Below the pieces are notes generated by a model, which worked only from the letters and a program-made list of their open reading frames with translations, was not told where the DNA came from and ran no database searches. Below, piece by piece: positions 52,424 to 60,996 of a stretch of DNA of 64,000 nucleotides. Source of the stretch: Bradyrhizobium algeriense (lineage in GTDB: Bacteria; Pseudomonadota; Alphaproteobacteria; Rhizobiales; Xanthobacteraceae). Positions within the stretch are counted from its first letter, which is position 1. Every line of letters starts with the position of its first letter. The stretch covers positions 62,001 to 126,000 of the forward strand of contig NZ_PYCN01000005.1 in NCBI RefSeq assembly GCF_003062295.1, read 5' to 3'. A program made the position numbers and the translations under genes.

Positions 52424-53665
52424 ATGAACGCGAAAACGGCCTTCGACCTCATCTTCCGCAACGCCAGAACCCGGACCGCAGCCAACCCGGTCGATATCGG
52501 CGTCACCGGCGGGCGCATTGCAGCGATCGAACCGCGGCTTGCCTGTGAGGCGGCCGAGATCGATGTCGGCGGCAGGCTCGCCCTGCCCGGCTTCGTCGAC
52601 ACCCACATCCACCTCGACAAGGCCTGCCTGCTCGGCCGCTGCGGCCACGACCACGGCAGCGTCGCTGAGGCCATCGCCGCGGTCGCGGCCATGAAGCGCG
52701 ATTTCACGGTGGAAGACATCTATGCGCGCGGCGCGCGGGTGATCGAGCGCGCCATCGTGCATGGCACGACGCGCATGCGCACCCATGTCGAAATCGATCC
52801 GCGCATCGGCCTGCGCGGCTTCGAGGCGGTCAAGGCGCTGAAGCGCGCCTATACCTGGGCGCTCGATCTCTCGCTCTGCGTGTTTCCGCAGGAGGGCCTG
52901 ACCAACGATCCCGGTGCTGAAGAACTGCTGATTGCGGCCTTGCGTGACGGCGGCGACGCGATCGGCGGCTGTCCCTATATGGACACCGACCCGAACGCAC
53001 ATCTCGAAAAGATTTTCGGCCTGGCGCAGGAGTTCGATGTCGATATCGACCTGCACCTCGACTTCGATCTCGATCCGTCCTGGTGGCATCTCGAGGAGGT
53101 CTGCCGCCAGACCGAACGGCGCAACTACCAGGGCCGCGTCGCGATCGGTCATGCCACCAAATTGTCGGCGCTGCCGCCGGATCGGCTGAAGGCGGCCGCA
53201 GCGCGGCTGGCTGGATCGGGCGTCGCCGTCACCGTGCTGCCCGCGACCGATCTCTATCTGATGGGCCGCGACGCCACGCACAATGCGCCGCGCGGGCTGA
53301 CGGTGGCGCACAAGCTCGTCGAAAGCGGCGTCTTGTGTTCGGTCGCGACCAACAATGTGCTCAATCCCTTCACCCCGTTCGGCGACGCCTCGCTGCTGCG
53401 GATGGCGAATTTCTACGCCAATGTCGCGCATGCCGGCGTCGGCGAATTCGACGCCTGCCTCGACCTCGTCACCGAGCTGCCGGCGCGGCTGATGAACCTG
53501 CGGGATTACGGCATCGCGCCGGGCAACCCGGCCGATCTGATCATCCTCGACACCGACAGCGGCGCAAATGCGATTGCGGAACTGCCCGACATGCTGATGG
53601 GATTCAAGAACGGCCGGCAGGTGTTCGAGCGGCGGAAGCCGACGCTGTTTCGACCGCAAGCATAG
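52424..53665 (+). CDS. CodA-like amidohydrolase with non-canonical active-site residues
   Basis: 413 residues, colinear with cytosine deaminase (DTHIHLDKA, LPATDLYLMGR, LNLRDYGIAPGNPADLII in parts). Metal ligands His61, His63, His211 and His243 are kept. Two key positions differ from E. coli CodA as I recall it: the catalytic Glu217 position is Phe214, and the metal-binding Asp313 position is Asn310 (VATNNVLNPFTPFGD). A simple cytosine deaminase is therefore unlikely; another cyclic amide or ring deamination is more probable. It is divergent from the SnoaL-like gene and 183 bases before the enolase-superfamily gene. Confidence 0.85.
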   Translation: MNAKTAFDLIFRNARTRTAANPVDIGVTGGRIAAIEPRLACEAAEIDVGGRLALPGFVDTHIHLDKACLLGRCGHDHGSVAEAIAAVAAMKRDFTVEDIYARGARVIERAIVHGTTRMRTHVEIDPRIGLRGFEAVKALKRAYTWALDLSLCVFPQEGLTNDPGAEELLIAALRDGGDAIGGCPYMDTDPNAHLEKIFGLAQEFDVDIDLHLDFDLDPSWWHLEEVCRQTERRNYQGRVAIGHATKLSALPPDRLKAAAARLAGSGVAVTVLPATDLYLMGRDATHNAPRGLTVAHKLVESGVLCSVATNNVLNPFTPFGDASLLRMANFYANVAHAGVGEFDACLDLVTELPARLMNLRDYGIAPGNPADLIILDTDSGANAIAELPDMLMGFKNGRQVFERRKPTLFRPQA

Positions 53666-53679
53666 CCGCTCCGCAACCT

Positions 53680-53711
53680 CGTCATGGCCGTGTCACCCGG
53701 CCATGATGACG
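53680..53711. repeat. Short palindromic repeat
   Basis: CGTCATGGCCG and CGGCCATGATGACG surround a seven-base loop, 15 bases after the CodA-like stop. It may end that transcript. Confidence 0.6.
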
Positions 53712-53848
53712 GAGCCGAGCGATGCTTCGAGGCGCCGGGCGAACCATGCAGGCCGTGCTCTGCCTTATGCGTTGCCCTGCAATTGACGGCCCTACCAATC
53801 ATTGTTGTTATCGGCCAACCACAACAACAAGCCACGGGGCAGGAAATC

Positions 53849-55063
53849 ATGAAAAAGGCCGCTCAAATAAGAAGCGTCGAAACGCTCGCCTGCGACGCCG
53901 GCTGGCGCAACTACCACTTCGTCAAGATCATGACCGAGGACGGCATCGTCGGCTGGAGCGAATATGACGAGGGTTTTGGCGCGCCGGGCGTGACGGCTGC
54001 GATCGAGCGGCTCGGCGCGCGTGTGGTCGGCAAGAACGCCTTCCAGCATGAGCGGATTTATGCGGAACTGTTTGCGGCGACACGACCGGCCGCGGGCGGC
54101 GTGGTGGCGCTGGCGCTCGGCGCCATCGAGAACGCGCTGCTCGACGTCAAGGCGAAGGCGCTGGGCGTGCCCTGCCACGAGCTGCTCGGAGGCAAGATCC
54201 GCGACCGCATCCGGGTCTACTGGTCGCACTGCGCGACCTGGCGCATCAACCATCCCGACTGGTTCAAGCCGGCGATTACCGATCTCGATGGCGTGAAAGG
54301 AATCGGCCGCGAGGTGCGCGAAAAGGGCTTTACGGCGATGAAGACCAACATCTTCGTCTACACCGACGGCAAGCCGCAGGGCTGGCGGCCGGGCTTCGGC
54401 TCGCCGTTCGAGCCGGAGATCAATGTCGATCGCAAGGTGCTGCGAAACCTCTGCATGCATCTGGAAGCGATCCGCGATGGCGCCGGCCCCGATGTCGACC
54501 TGCTGCTCGACCTCAACTTCAACGCCAAGACGGAAGGCTACCTGAAGATCCTGCGGGCCATCAAGGACATGGACATGTTCTGGGTGGAGATCGACACTTT
54601 CAATCCGCAGGCGCTGGGATATATCCGCCGCCAGAGCCCGCACCCGGTCTCATCCTGCGAGACGCTGTTGGGCCTGCGCGATTTCCTGCCCTACTTCAGC
54701 GAACAGGCGATGGATGTCGCCATCATCGACACGCCCTGGAACGGGGTATGGCAATCGATGAAGATCGCCGCCGCCGCCGAGCACTTCGAGGTCAACGTCG
54801 CCCCGCATAATTTCTACGGCCACCTCTGCACCATGCAGAACGCACACTTCTCCGCCGCCGTGCCGAATTTGCGCATCATGGAAACCGATATCGATCGGCT
54901 GGCGTGGGACCATGAACTGTTCACGCACGTGCCGGAGATCGTCGACGGCCATCTCATCATGCCGGACCGCCCGGGCTGGGGCACCGAACCCAATGAGGAA
55001 GGCCTGCGCGCCCATCCGCCGAAGAGCCAGGGCGGGCTGCTGAATTACGGGCAGAAGAAGTAG
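53849..55063 (+). CDS. Mandelate racemase/muconate lactonising-type enzyme (enolase superfamily)
   Basis: 404 residues from the ATG at 53849 (AGGAA just upstream). Capping domain at about 1-130, barrel after it. EKGFTAMKTNIFV offers the KxK-type lysine, DLLLDLNFNAKTEGYLKI a metal Asp, WVEIDTFN the Glu and SCETLLGLRDF a further Glu; the His of NVAPHNFYGHL could be the second general base. Such enzymes take a proton alpha to a carboxylate and then dehydrate, racemise or cycloisomerise. With the upstream amidohydrolase it may process a ring-opened acid. Substrate unknown. Confidence 0.87.
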   Translation: MKKAAQIRSVETLACDAGWRNYHFVKIMTEDGIVGWSEYDEGFGAPGVTAAIERLGARVVGKNAFQHERIYAELFAATRPAAGGVVALALGAIENALLDVKAKALGVPCHELLGGKIRDRIRVYWSHCATWRINHPDWFKPAITDLDGVKGIGREVREKGFTAMKTNIFVYTDGKPQGWRPGFGSPFEPEINVDRKVLRNLCMHLEAIRDGAGPDVDLLLDLNFNAKTEGYLKILRAIKDMDMFWVEIDTFNPQALGYIRRQSPHPVSSCETLLGLRDFLPYFSEQAMDVAIIDTPWNGVWQSMKIAAAAEHFEVNVAPHNFYGHLCTMQNAHFSAAVPNLRIMETDIDRLAWDHELFTHVPEIVDGHLIMPDRPGWGTEPNEEGLRAHPPKSQGGLLNYGQKK

Positions 55064-55076
55064 GCGCCGGTACCGC

Positions 55077-55158
55077 GTAGGATGGGTGGAGCGCAGCGAT
55101 ACCCATCGACCATAGTGCAAGACGCTGATGGGTATCGCTTCGCTCCACCCATCCTACA
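55077..55158. repeat. Palindromic dispersed repeat
   Basis: GTAGGATGGGTGGAGCGCAG mirrored by GCTCCACCCATCCTAC, with inner GCGATACCCATC / GATGGGTATCGC arms. It lies between two convergent genes and can act as a two-way terminator. Confidence 0.85.
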
Positions 55159-55163
55159 GTCGC

Positions 55164-56396
55164 TCAGTTATCATTCGGCGCGCTCGCGAACGCGCTCTCG
55201 ATCACGTCGCCGATCGGCTGCCAGGTGTTGCCGTCGAACTGCACCAGCCGCATCTGCTTGATCGGGTGGAAGTCGGCCGGACCGGTGTTGATCGCAATTC
55301 CCGGAAGCACGACCGGACTCTGGTAATTCCTCAGCGACGCCGCCTGCCGCATGATGTTCTCGCGCGACAGGTCGTCGCCGCACTGGGTCAACACCTGGAC
55401 CAGGGTTTGGGCCGCCGCGTAGCCGAAGATGGCGTAGCTATCCTCCTTGTCGCCGTCGGGATAATATTTGTCCATGAACGCGAGCCACCCTTTGATGGCG
55501 GGATCTTCCTTCCAGGCGGTGTCGCTGGCATCCTTCAGAAACGAGGTGGAGATTACGCCGACGGCGTTCTGAAGCCCCGCCGGTCGCAGCGCGTTGGCGA
55601 TCGAAGCTGCCGCATTGACCAGCAGCAGGACGGGATGCCAATCCAGCTCGGCCGCTCTGCGGATGGCACGCGCCGAGATCGGCGGCGCGCAATTGAGCAC
55701 AAGCACGTCGGCCCCGGAGTTCTTGAGGATGTCAACCTGGGTATCGATTGACATGTCCGCATCAATGGCGATGTCGGCCACGATCATGTTGGCGGTGAGG
55801 CCGAGCCCCTCCTGCAATCCCCGGAACAGATCGCGGCCGAACTGATCGTTCTGCCACAGCACGGCGATCTTCCTGCTTGGATAGGCGGCCTGGATGTAAT
55901 TGGCATAAATCCGCCCCTCGGCACGAAATGTCGGCTGCCAGCCCATCGTCCATGGAAACCGCTTCGGGTGCGCCCACTCTTCGTCACCGGAAGCGACAAA
56001 GAGCTGAGGGATGCTCCGCTCGTTGAGATAGGTTCGCGTCGCCAGATTGCTCGGCGTGCCGAACGATCCGAACATCAGGTGCACGCGCTCCTGCTCGACC
56101 AGTTCACTGGTGTGCTCGACCGCCGTTCTCGGATTTGAGCTGTCATCGCGGGAGATGAACCTGATCTTGCGCCCATTGATACCGCCGCGCTCATTGATCA
56201 TGTCGAAATAGGCGGCCTCCGCCCTGCCGATCGAAGCGAACGCGGCCAGCGGCCCGGTATAGGGCATGATGTTGCCGATGCGGATTTCGGTGTCGGTAAC
56301 GCCAGCGCCGTGGACCGGCTGCGTGGCCGCTGAAGCCCATACCAGTGCGGCGGCGAGAAACGATACAATACGTCTGGCTTTTGTTGTTGTTTGCAT
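55164..56396 (-). CDS. Orphan ABC binding protein, LivK family
   Basis: 410 residues from the ATG at 56396 (GAGG eight bases upstream; ATG 56402 is two codons earlier). Signal peptide ends QPVHGAG. DTEIRIGNIMPYTGPLAAFASIGRAEAAYF and NERGGINGRKIRFISRDDSSNP are the type I binding-protein hallmarks. No permease or ATPase is adjacent, so it may feed a transporter elsewhere or act as a sensor. Ligand unknown. Confidence 0.9.
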   Translation of the reverse strand: MQTTTKARRIVSFLAAALVWASAATQPVHGAGVTDTEIRIGNIMPYTGPLAAFASIGRAEAAYFDMINERGGINGRKIRFISRDDSSNPRTAVEHTSELVEQERVHLMFGSFGTPSNLATRTYLNERSIPQLFVASGDEEWAHPKRFPWTMGWQPTFRAEGRIYANYIQAAYPSRKIAVLWQNDQFGRDLFRGLQEGLGLTANMIVADIAIDADMSIDTQVDILKNSGADVLVLNCAPPISARAIRRAAELDWHPVLLLVNAAASIANALRPAGLQNAVGVISTSFLKDASDTAWKEDPAIKGWLAFMDKYYPDGDKEDSYAIFGYAAAQTLVQVLTQCGDDLSRENIMRQAASLRNYQSPVVLPGIAINTGPADFHPIKQMRLVQFDGNTWQPIGDVIESAFASAPNDN

Positions 56397-56485
56397 CGAC
56401 ATGGCCTCGAACGCCAAGCTCGCGGGGAGCTTGTGACGCCAACCCAGCGGAAGTGATGATAGCGCGCAAGATCCGGTTGTTGAAC

Positions 56486-56635
56486 TCAAATGTTGTGGCA
56501 GGCCGGTAGCCGGTAGGATGGGAAGGCCGGAATGGTCCGCAGCAGCGTCGACAGCATGTGGCCGCAGGCCAGCGCCAACAGCGCAAAAATCAGCGCGCGG
56601 ATGTTGGTATCCGCGTCATCGGCCTTGCCGCCCAT
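56486..56635 (-). pseudogene. 49-residue truncated MFS N-terminus
   Basis: Reads MGGKADDADTNIRALIFAL and then ACGHMLSTLLRTIPAFPSY before a stop. The first half looks like the first transmembrane helix of an MFS transporter; the family needs about 400 residues. It therefore looks like the 5' remnant of a transporter gene cut off by a deletion, though a small membrane protein is possible. A hairpin lies 10 bases upstream. Confidence 0.5.
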
Positions 56636-56644
56636 AAGCCGTCT

Positions 56645-56667
56645 CGCCCCAAAATTGTCTTGGGGCG
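56645..56667. other. Hairpin upstream of the truncated MFS ORF
   Basis: CGCCCCAA pairs perfectly with TTGGGGCG around a seven-base loop. Located between the CmcJ/NvfI-like gene (50 bases) and the MFS remnant, it could be a terminator of the former or a leader of the latter. Confidence 0.5.
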
Positions 56668-56716
56668 CGAGGTATCACCAACAGGGTGGGAACGCGAATC
56701 CGGCGGGGCTGCCCGA

Positions 56717-57562
56717 TCAGCTCTTGTGGAACACCAGTGTCCGCAGTTCGATGCTCTCGCGGGGGGCCGCGTCGGCGGGCGTGGTCGGATCGGTGAAGGC
56801 GGTATGCGGCCCGAACCGCGTGCGGCCGTCGGTTGCGGAATCGTAGCACTTCAGCAGCAACGCCTCGTCGGTCCTCATTTCCGGGATGTAGTACCAGCGG
56901 TGGTTCGGGTTGTATTTCACGGAATAGGTTTCGCCGCTGCGGTTCGGATAGATCAGGTCGGAGGCTATGAGATCGCCCGCCTCGACCGTCTGGCCGTCGC
57001 ACATCGCAAGCGGCGTATCGCGCAAGGGACCGCGGATCGGCCGCCAGACATTGATGACCTGCACGCGCCCCTTCAGGAGTTCGTCGGCCTCGTCGGGAAG
57101 GTGCTCGCGAACGCGGTTGGCACCCGAGATGTCGGTCTGGTCGACATGGACCCGCGTGGCCGGCTGCCGCGGTCCGGCGCCCCTGATATCGGCGGCGCCA
57201 TCGACGCGCTTGCGCACGGTGTGGTCGAAGATGAAGACGCGGTCGGCCTTCAGCGTCGCCTTCAGAAAAGCTTCCACGGCAGGGTAGTAGACGCCTTTCA
57301 CTTCCTTGTCGTCGTAGAAATCCTTGACGATGGTGGGATGGCGGACCAGCGCAAAGCCTTCACGGTCCAAGGAGAGGTTGCCGGCGATCAGGCGCGCATC
57401 GAAGATCGGGACGTTGTGCGGTTCAGGCAGCGCGGTGGATTTGGGTTCGCCGGGCGGCGGATCGAAGGCGTAGGTACGGGGCTTTCCCGGGGTCGGCGCG
57501 AGATAGTTCAGCTCGGCGGTGACGAAGGGAAGCGATTCGAGTTTTGCTTGCTGCAGGCCCAT
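56717..57562 (-). CDS. CmcJ/NvfI-family oxidoreductase-like protein
   Basis: 281 residues. TAELNYLAPTPGKPRTYAFDPPPGEPKSTAL, then GFALVRHPTIVKDFYDD, HVDQTDISGANRV, INVWRPIRGPLRDTPLAMCD and NHRWYYIPEMRTDEALLLKCYDS are typical of the family that includes CmcJ (cephamycin pathway) and fungal NvfI-like dioxygenases. The HxD in RVHVDQT and a later His suggest a metal site related to 2-oxoglutarate/Fe(II) enzymes. It is on the same strand as, but 186 bases beyond, the sulfonate operon; a role in organosulfur or fungal-type metabolite oxidation is open. The ATG at 57562 is nine bases after GGAG; ATG 57577 is possible. Confidence 0.82.
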   Translation of the reverse strand: MGLQQAKLESLPFVTAELNYLAPTPGKPRTYAFDPPPGEPKSTALPEPHNVPIFDARLIAGNLSLDREGFALVRHPTIVKDFYDDKEVKGVYYPAVEAFLKATLKADRVFIFDHTVRKRVDGAADIRGAGPRQPATRVHVDQTDISGANRVREHLPDEADELLKGRVQVINVWRPIRGPLRDTPLAMCDGQTVEAGDLIASDLIYPNRSGETYSVKYNPNHRWYYIPEMRTDEALLLKCYDSATDGRTRFGPHTAFTDPTTPADAAPRESIELRTLVFHKS

Positions 57563-57747
57563 GGTGCTGGACTCCATTGTTTGTTCTGTTTCATCTTGGT
57601 TCGCCCGCCGAGCCTCACAAGGCGCTTTCGAAAATAGCAAATTTGTCATTCCCGACCGCGGCAAACGGGAAAAATCCTTGTCCAAAGCGGCCGTCGAAAC
57701 GGACGGTATTTCCGGCCTTCACGCGTTCGTCGTTGCGGGAGCAGCCG

Positions 57748-58689
57748 TTACAGGCCGGCTCCCTTGCCAATCGCCTCGGAAAACGACCGGTCGACGATAT
57801 CGGCCGCATTGAGGTTCTGCTTGATCAGCTCCGAGCGGAAATAGAGATCGATGGTCTTCTGTTCGTCGGCAACGACGCCGTCATCGATCGGCGTGATCTT
57901 GATCTTCGCCCGGGTCAGCCAATTGAGCGGCACTGACGTCGGAATATTCATGAGTTTGCCCCAGGTCTCGGCATAGCTACCCACGTTCCCGGTGGACCAT
58001 GCCCGCGCCGCGGCGAGACGGCGCACAAAATCCTCAAGCTCGGGGCGCTTGTCCCTGATCGCGGTCGGCGTCGCGACCTGGAAGCCGAGGCCGGGCGTGA
58101 GGCCCTCTCCCGTGATGACGCGCCGGGATTTGAACAACACCTCTTCCTGGCTGACATAGGGTTCCCAGGTCGACCATGCATCGACCGAGCCGTGGGTGTA
58201 GGCGACCTTGGCATCCGATGGCGCGAGGAACGCGATCTTGATATCATCAAGCTTCCATCCCCTCGCCTCCAGCGCCGCAAGAATCAACTGGTGCCCGATC
58301 GAGCCACGGCCGGTCGCGATCTTCTTGCCGCGCAGATCGTCGAAACTCTTGATCGGCGACTGTTCCGGCACCAGGACTGCGAGTCCATCCCGCGACTGGC
58401 GCACAGCAGCGATCGCCTTCACGGGCACGTTGGCGGCAGCCGCGAAGGTGAACGGCGCGTCCCCGACCAGCCCGGTCTCGATCGCGCCGGCTCCCAGCGC
58501 TTCCAAAAGCGGCGCTGCGGCAGGAAACTCCTTCCACTCGATCTTGTAAGGGACATCCTTCAACACGCCGGCGGCTTCCATCACGGCCTGCGAATTGCCC
58601 TTCTGGTCGCCGACCCGAAGCGTGGTTTGCGCCGAAGCGAGAACGGCGGAGCCGAGCAACAGCCCGGCGGCAAGTGCGAAACGGATCAT
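57748..58689 (-). CDS. Aliphatic sulfonate ABC binding protein (SsuA-like)
   Basis: 313 residues. Signal peptide ends VLASAQ. TTLRVGDQKGNSQAVMEAAGVLKDVPYKIEWKEFPAAAPLLEALGAGAIETGLVGDAPF (in parts) is very SsuA-like. Its ATG overlaps the SsuD stop (ATGA). Binds alkanesulfonates in the periplasm. A second binding protein sits at the other end of the operon, suggesting two ligand classes for one permease. Confidence 0.9.
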   Translation of the reverse strand: MIRFALAAGLLLGSAVLASAQTTLRVGDQKGNSQAVMEAAGVLKDVPYKIEWKEFPAAAPLLEALGAGAIETGLVGDAPFTFAAAANVPVKAIAAVRQSRDGLAVLVPEQSPIKSFDDLRGKKIATGRGSIGHQLILAALEARGWKLDDIKIAFLAPSDAKVAYTHGSVDAWSTWEPYVSQEEVLFKSRRVITGEGLTPGLGFQVATPTAIRDKRPELEDFVRRLAAARAWSTGNVGSYAETWGKLMNIPTSVPLNWLTRAKIKITPIDDGVVADEQKTIDLYFRSELIKQNLNAADIVDRSFSEAIGKGAGL

Positions 58690-59786
58690 TGCGCGGCCAC
58701 GCCATGCGCCAACTGGCGATCGGCGATCAGTTTTCGCGTCAGCGGAATGAGCTCGCGGCCATATTCGATGGCGTCGATCAGCGGATCGAAGCCGCGGATC
58801 AGGAAATGACTGATGCCGAGATCGTAATAGTCGCCGAATACTTCGGCGACCTGCTCGGGCGTGCCGACCAGCGCCGTAGTGTTGCTGTTGGCGCCGGTCA
58901 GTTTGGCGATCTCGGTCCATAGCCGCTTGTCGATCCGCGTGCCCTGCTCCGCCAGTGTCAGCAGACGCCGGGCGCCTGCGGTCGCATGACCATCGGCAGG
59001 CTTGCGATACCCGGTCTTGTCCTGCAGCGTGGTGGCGCGGGCGAGAATATCATTGGCCTTGGCCCACGCCTTTTCTTCCATCTCAGCCAGGATCGGCCGC
59101 ACCGACAGGCTGAAGCGCGGCGTCGGCCGGCCGTATCTTGCGGCAGCGGCGCGCACGCGCATGGTGACGTCGCGGACCTGTGCGTAGGATTCGCCCCACA
59201 GCGCAAACGTATCGGCGTGCTTGCCGGCCACCTCGATGGCCGCATCCGAACCGCCGCCGACGAAGGTGTAGATGCCGCCGGGATGATGGGGCTTCACTTG
59301 CGAAAACCCCTTTTCGACCCTGTAATATCTGCCGTCGTAATCGAACGGTTGTTCGCTGGTCCATTCGGCGCGAAGGATGTCGAGGAATTCGCTGGTCCGC
59401 GCGTAGCGCTCGTCCTTGTCGTCGAGCGTGTTGCCGTCCTGGCGCAATTCGGTCGCGTTGCCGCCGGTGATGACGTGAAGCGACACGCGGCCGCTGGAAA
59501 GCTGGTCGAGGGTTGCAAGCTGGCGCGCCAGCAGCGTCGGCGCGGTAAAGCCCGGCCGCTGCGCGATCATGACCTTGAGTTGCCTCGTGATACCGAGGAC
59601 GTGCTGGCCGATCTGGAGGGCGTCCGGCGTGGTCGAATGAAACGCCAGCAGCGCGCGGTCGAAGCCGGCCAACTCGTGCGCCTTTGCCACCGTCTCGATA
59701 TGGGTGGGATCAAGGACGGGACCGGACCGTACGATGGTCTCGGACGAATTGTTGTTCGAGATGAATCCGATGAACTCGACGGACAT
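58686..59786 (-). CDS. FMNH2-dependent alkanesulfonate monooxygenase (SsuD-like)
   Basis: 366 residues, bacterial luciferase-like fold. EFIGFISNNNSSETI near the N-terminus, HVITGGNATELRQDGN with the SsuD-type region, GGGSDAAIEVAGKHADTFALWGES, and the C-terminal FGDYYDLGISHFLIRGFDPLIDAI are diagnostic. The reaction cleaves an alkanesulfonate to an aldehyde plus sulfite using reduced FMN and oxygen. No flavin reductase (SsuE) gene is seen in the window. Confidence 0.9.
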   Translation of the reverse strand: MSVEFIGFISNNNSSETIVRSGPVLDPTHIETVAKAHELAGFDRALLAFHSTTPDALQIGQHVLGITRQLKVMIAQRPGFTAPTLLARQLATLDQLSSGRVSLHVITGGNATELRQDGNTLDDKDERYARTSEFLDILRAEWTSEQPFDYDGRYYRVEKGFSQVKPHHPGGIYTFVGGGSDAAIEVAGKHADTFALWGESYAQVRDVTMRVRAAAARYGRPTPRFSLSVRPILAEMEEKAWAKANDILARATTLQDKTGYRKPADGHATAGARRLLTLAEQGTRIDKRLWTEIAKLTGANSNTTALVGTPEQVAEVFGDYYDLGISHFLIRGFDPLIDAIEYGRELIPLTRKLIADRQLAHGVAAQ

Positions 59787-59811
59787 GATATGGCTCCAGT
59801 TTGGGGAAGGT

Positions 59812-60996
59812 TCAGAGGCCGAGCGCGAGACGGCCGGCGGAGATTCGGGTGGTGTCGTCCTGCGGGGTGTGAACGCGCCCGCACAGCACGTCGCGATAGT
59901 GTCGCTGCAGCGGGTTGGTTCGCGACAGGCCGTGATTGCCCGCCAGCGACAGCGCATCCTCGACCACGGCGACCGCGTTGTTCGTCACCGTCAGCTTGAC
60001 GATGTTGGACTCGATGGCGCTGAGCGGCAAATTGTCGTCGAAGTCATCGGCGAAACTGCCGATCAGGCGCGCATTCACCGCAAGCCGCGCCTCGATGCCG
60101 CCGAGCACTTCCTGCGCCCGCGGCAAGGTCGCCAGTGATGCGCCAAGATTGGCCGGGACGCGATCCCCTAAAAAGCCAACCAGCCAGTCGCGGGCGGCGC
60201 GGGCGACACCGTCGTAGATGGCGGCAATGAAAATGGCGTGGACCGTCGCCTGGGTGAAATCAGGCGTCCGCCATTCGTCCGGCAGGCGAACGTCGATCTC
60301 GTGGTCGAGCGGAAAGATGACGTCCTCGAAGATGACGTCATGGCTGCCGCTGGCGCGAAGGCCAAGATGATCCCAGGTTTCGACGATCCGTGTGCCTGGA
60401 AGGCCCGCCGGCACGAGAAACATCCCGACGCGCGTTTCGGCCTCGTCGGTCCTGGCCCAGACCGCATACCATTTCAGGATCGGCGCACCCGTCGAATAGA
60501 TCTTGCGGCCCGACAGCCGCCATCCGGTTTCAGTGCGCCGGGCGATCGTCGCGGGCAGCCCTCCCCGTGCCGGCGATCCCAGTTCGGGCTCGACGCGAAG
60601 GGCGTTGACCAGGGCAACGCCCTCGACCGTCTCGCGGGCGAGCTTACGGGACAGCCGGGCGGGCCAGAGTGAACTGCGCGCCATCACGAGGTGCTGAATG
60701 TAATGCATCGACAGGACGAGCGCGGTCGACGGATCGGCCTTGCCGATGATGCCGAGGATACGCGCCGCCTCCGCAGCGCCCGCGCCCCCGCCGCCCAACG
60801 CAGCCGGCACCGTCAGCGCCAGCAGGCCCGCTTGCGACAGATCCTCGAAATTCCGGAAAGGAAAGCTGCCGTCGCGGTCATGGACAGGCGCACGCTCCGC
60901 GAATGCCTTGGCCAGCAGCGAAGCACGCGCGACGTTGTCAGGCTCAGCCTGCCGTGGCGGCTCTCTCGCCGCGATGTGGCCCGATGCCGTCACCAC
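59812..60996 (-). CDS. Acyl-CoA dehydrogenase-fold flavin monooxygenase (SfnB/DszC-like)
   Basis: 394 residues starting at a GTG (complement 60994-60996) that overlaps the ATPase stop. ACAD three-domain fold: N-terminal helices, beta domain around GWRLSGRKIYSTGAPILKWYAVWAR, C-terminal helices with AGNHGLSRTNPLQRHYRDVLCG. The latter block is typical of DszC/SfnB flavin-dependent sulfur monooxygenases, not CoA enzymes. In this operon it likely oxidises an organosulfur compound such as a sulfone or sulfide to a product that SsuD can handle. Confidence 0.87.
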   Translation of the reverse strand: MVTASGHIAAREPPRQAEPDNVARASLLAKAFAERAPVHDRDGSFPFRNFEDLSQAGLLALTVPAALGGGGAGAAEAARILGIIGKADPSTALVLSMHYIQHLVMARSSLWPARLSRKLARETVEGVALVNALRVEPELGSPARGGLPATIARRTETGWRLSGRKIYSTGAPILKWYAVWARTDEAETRVGMFLVPAGLPGTRIVETWDHLGLRASGSHDVIFEDVIFPLDHEIDVRLPDEWRTPDFTQATVHAIFIAAIYDGVARAARDWLVGFLGDRVPANLGASLATLPRAQEVLGGIEARLAVNARLIGSFADDFDDNLPLSAIESNIVKLTVTNNAVAVVEDALSLAGNHGLSRTNPLQRHYRDVLCGRVHTPQDDTTRISAGRLALGL

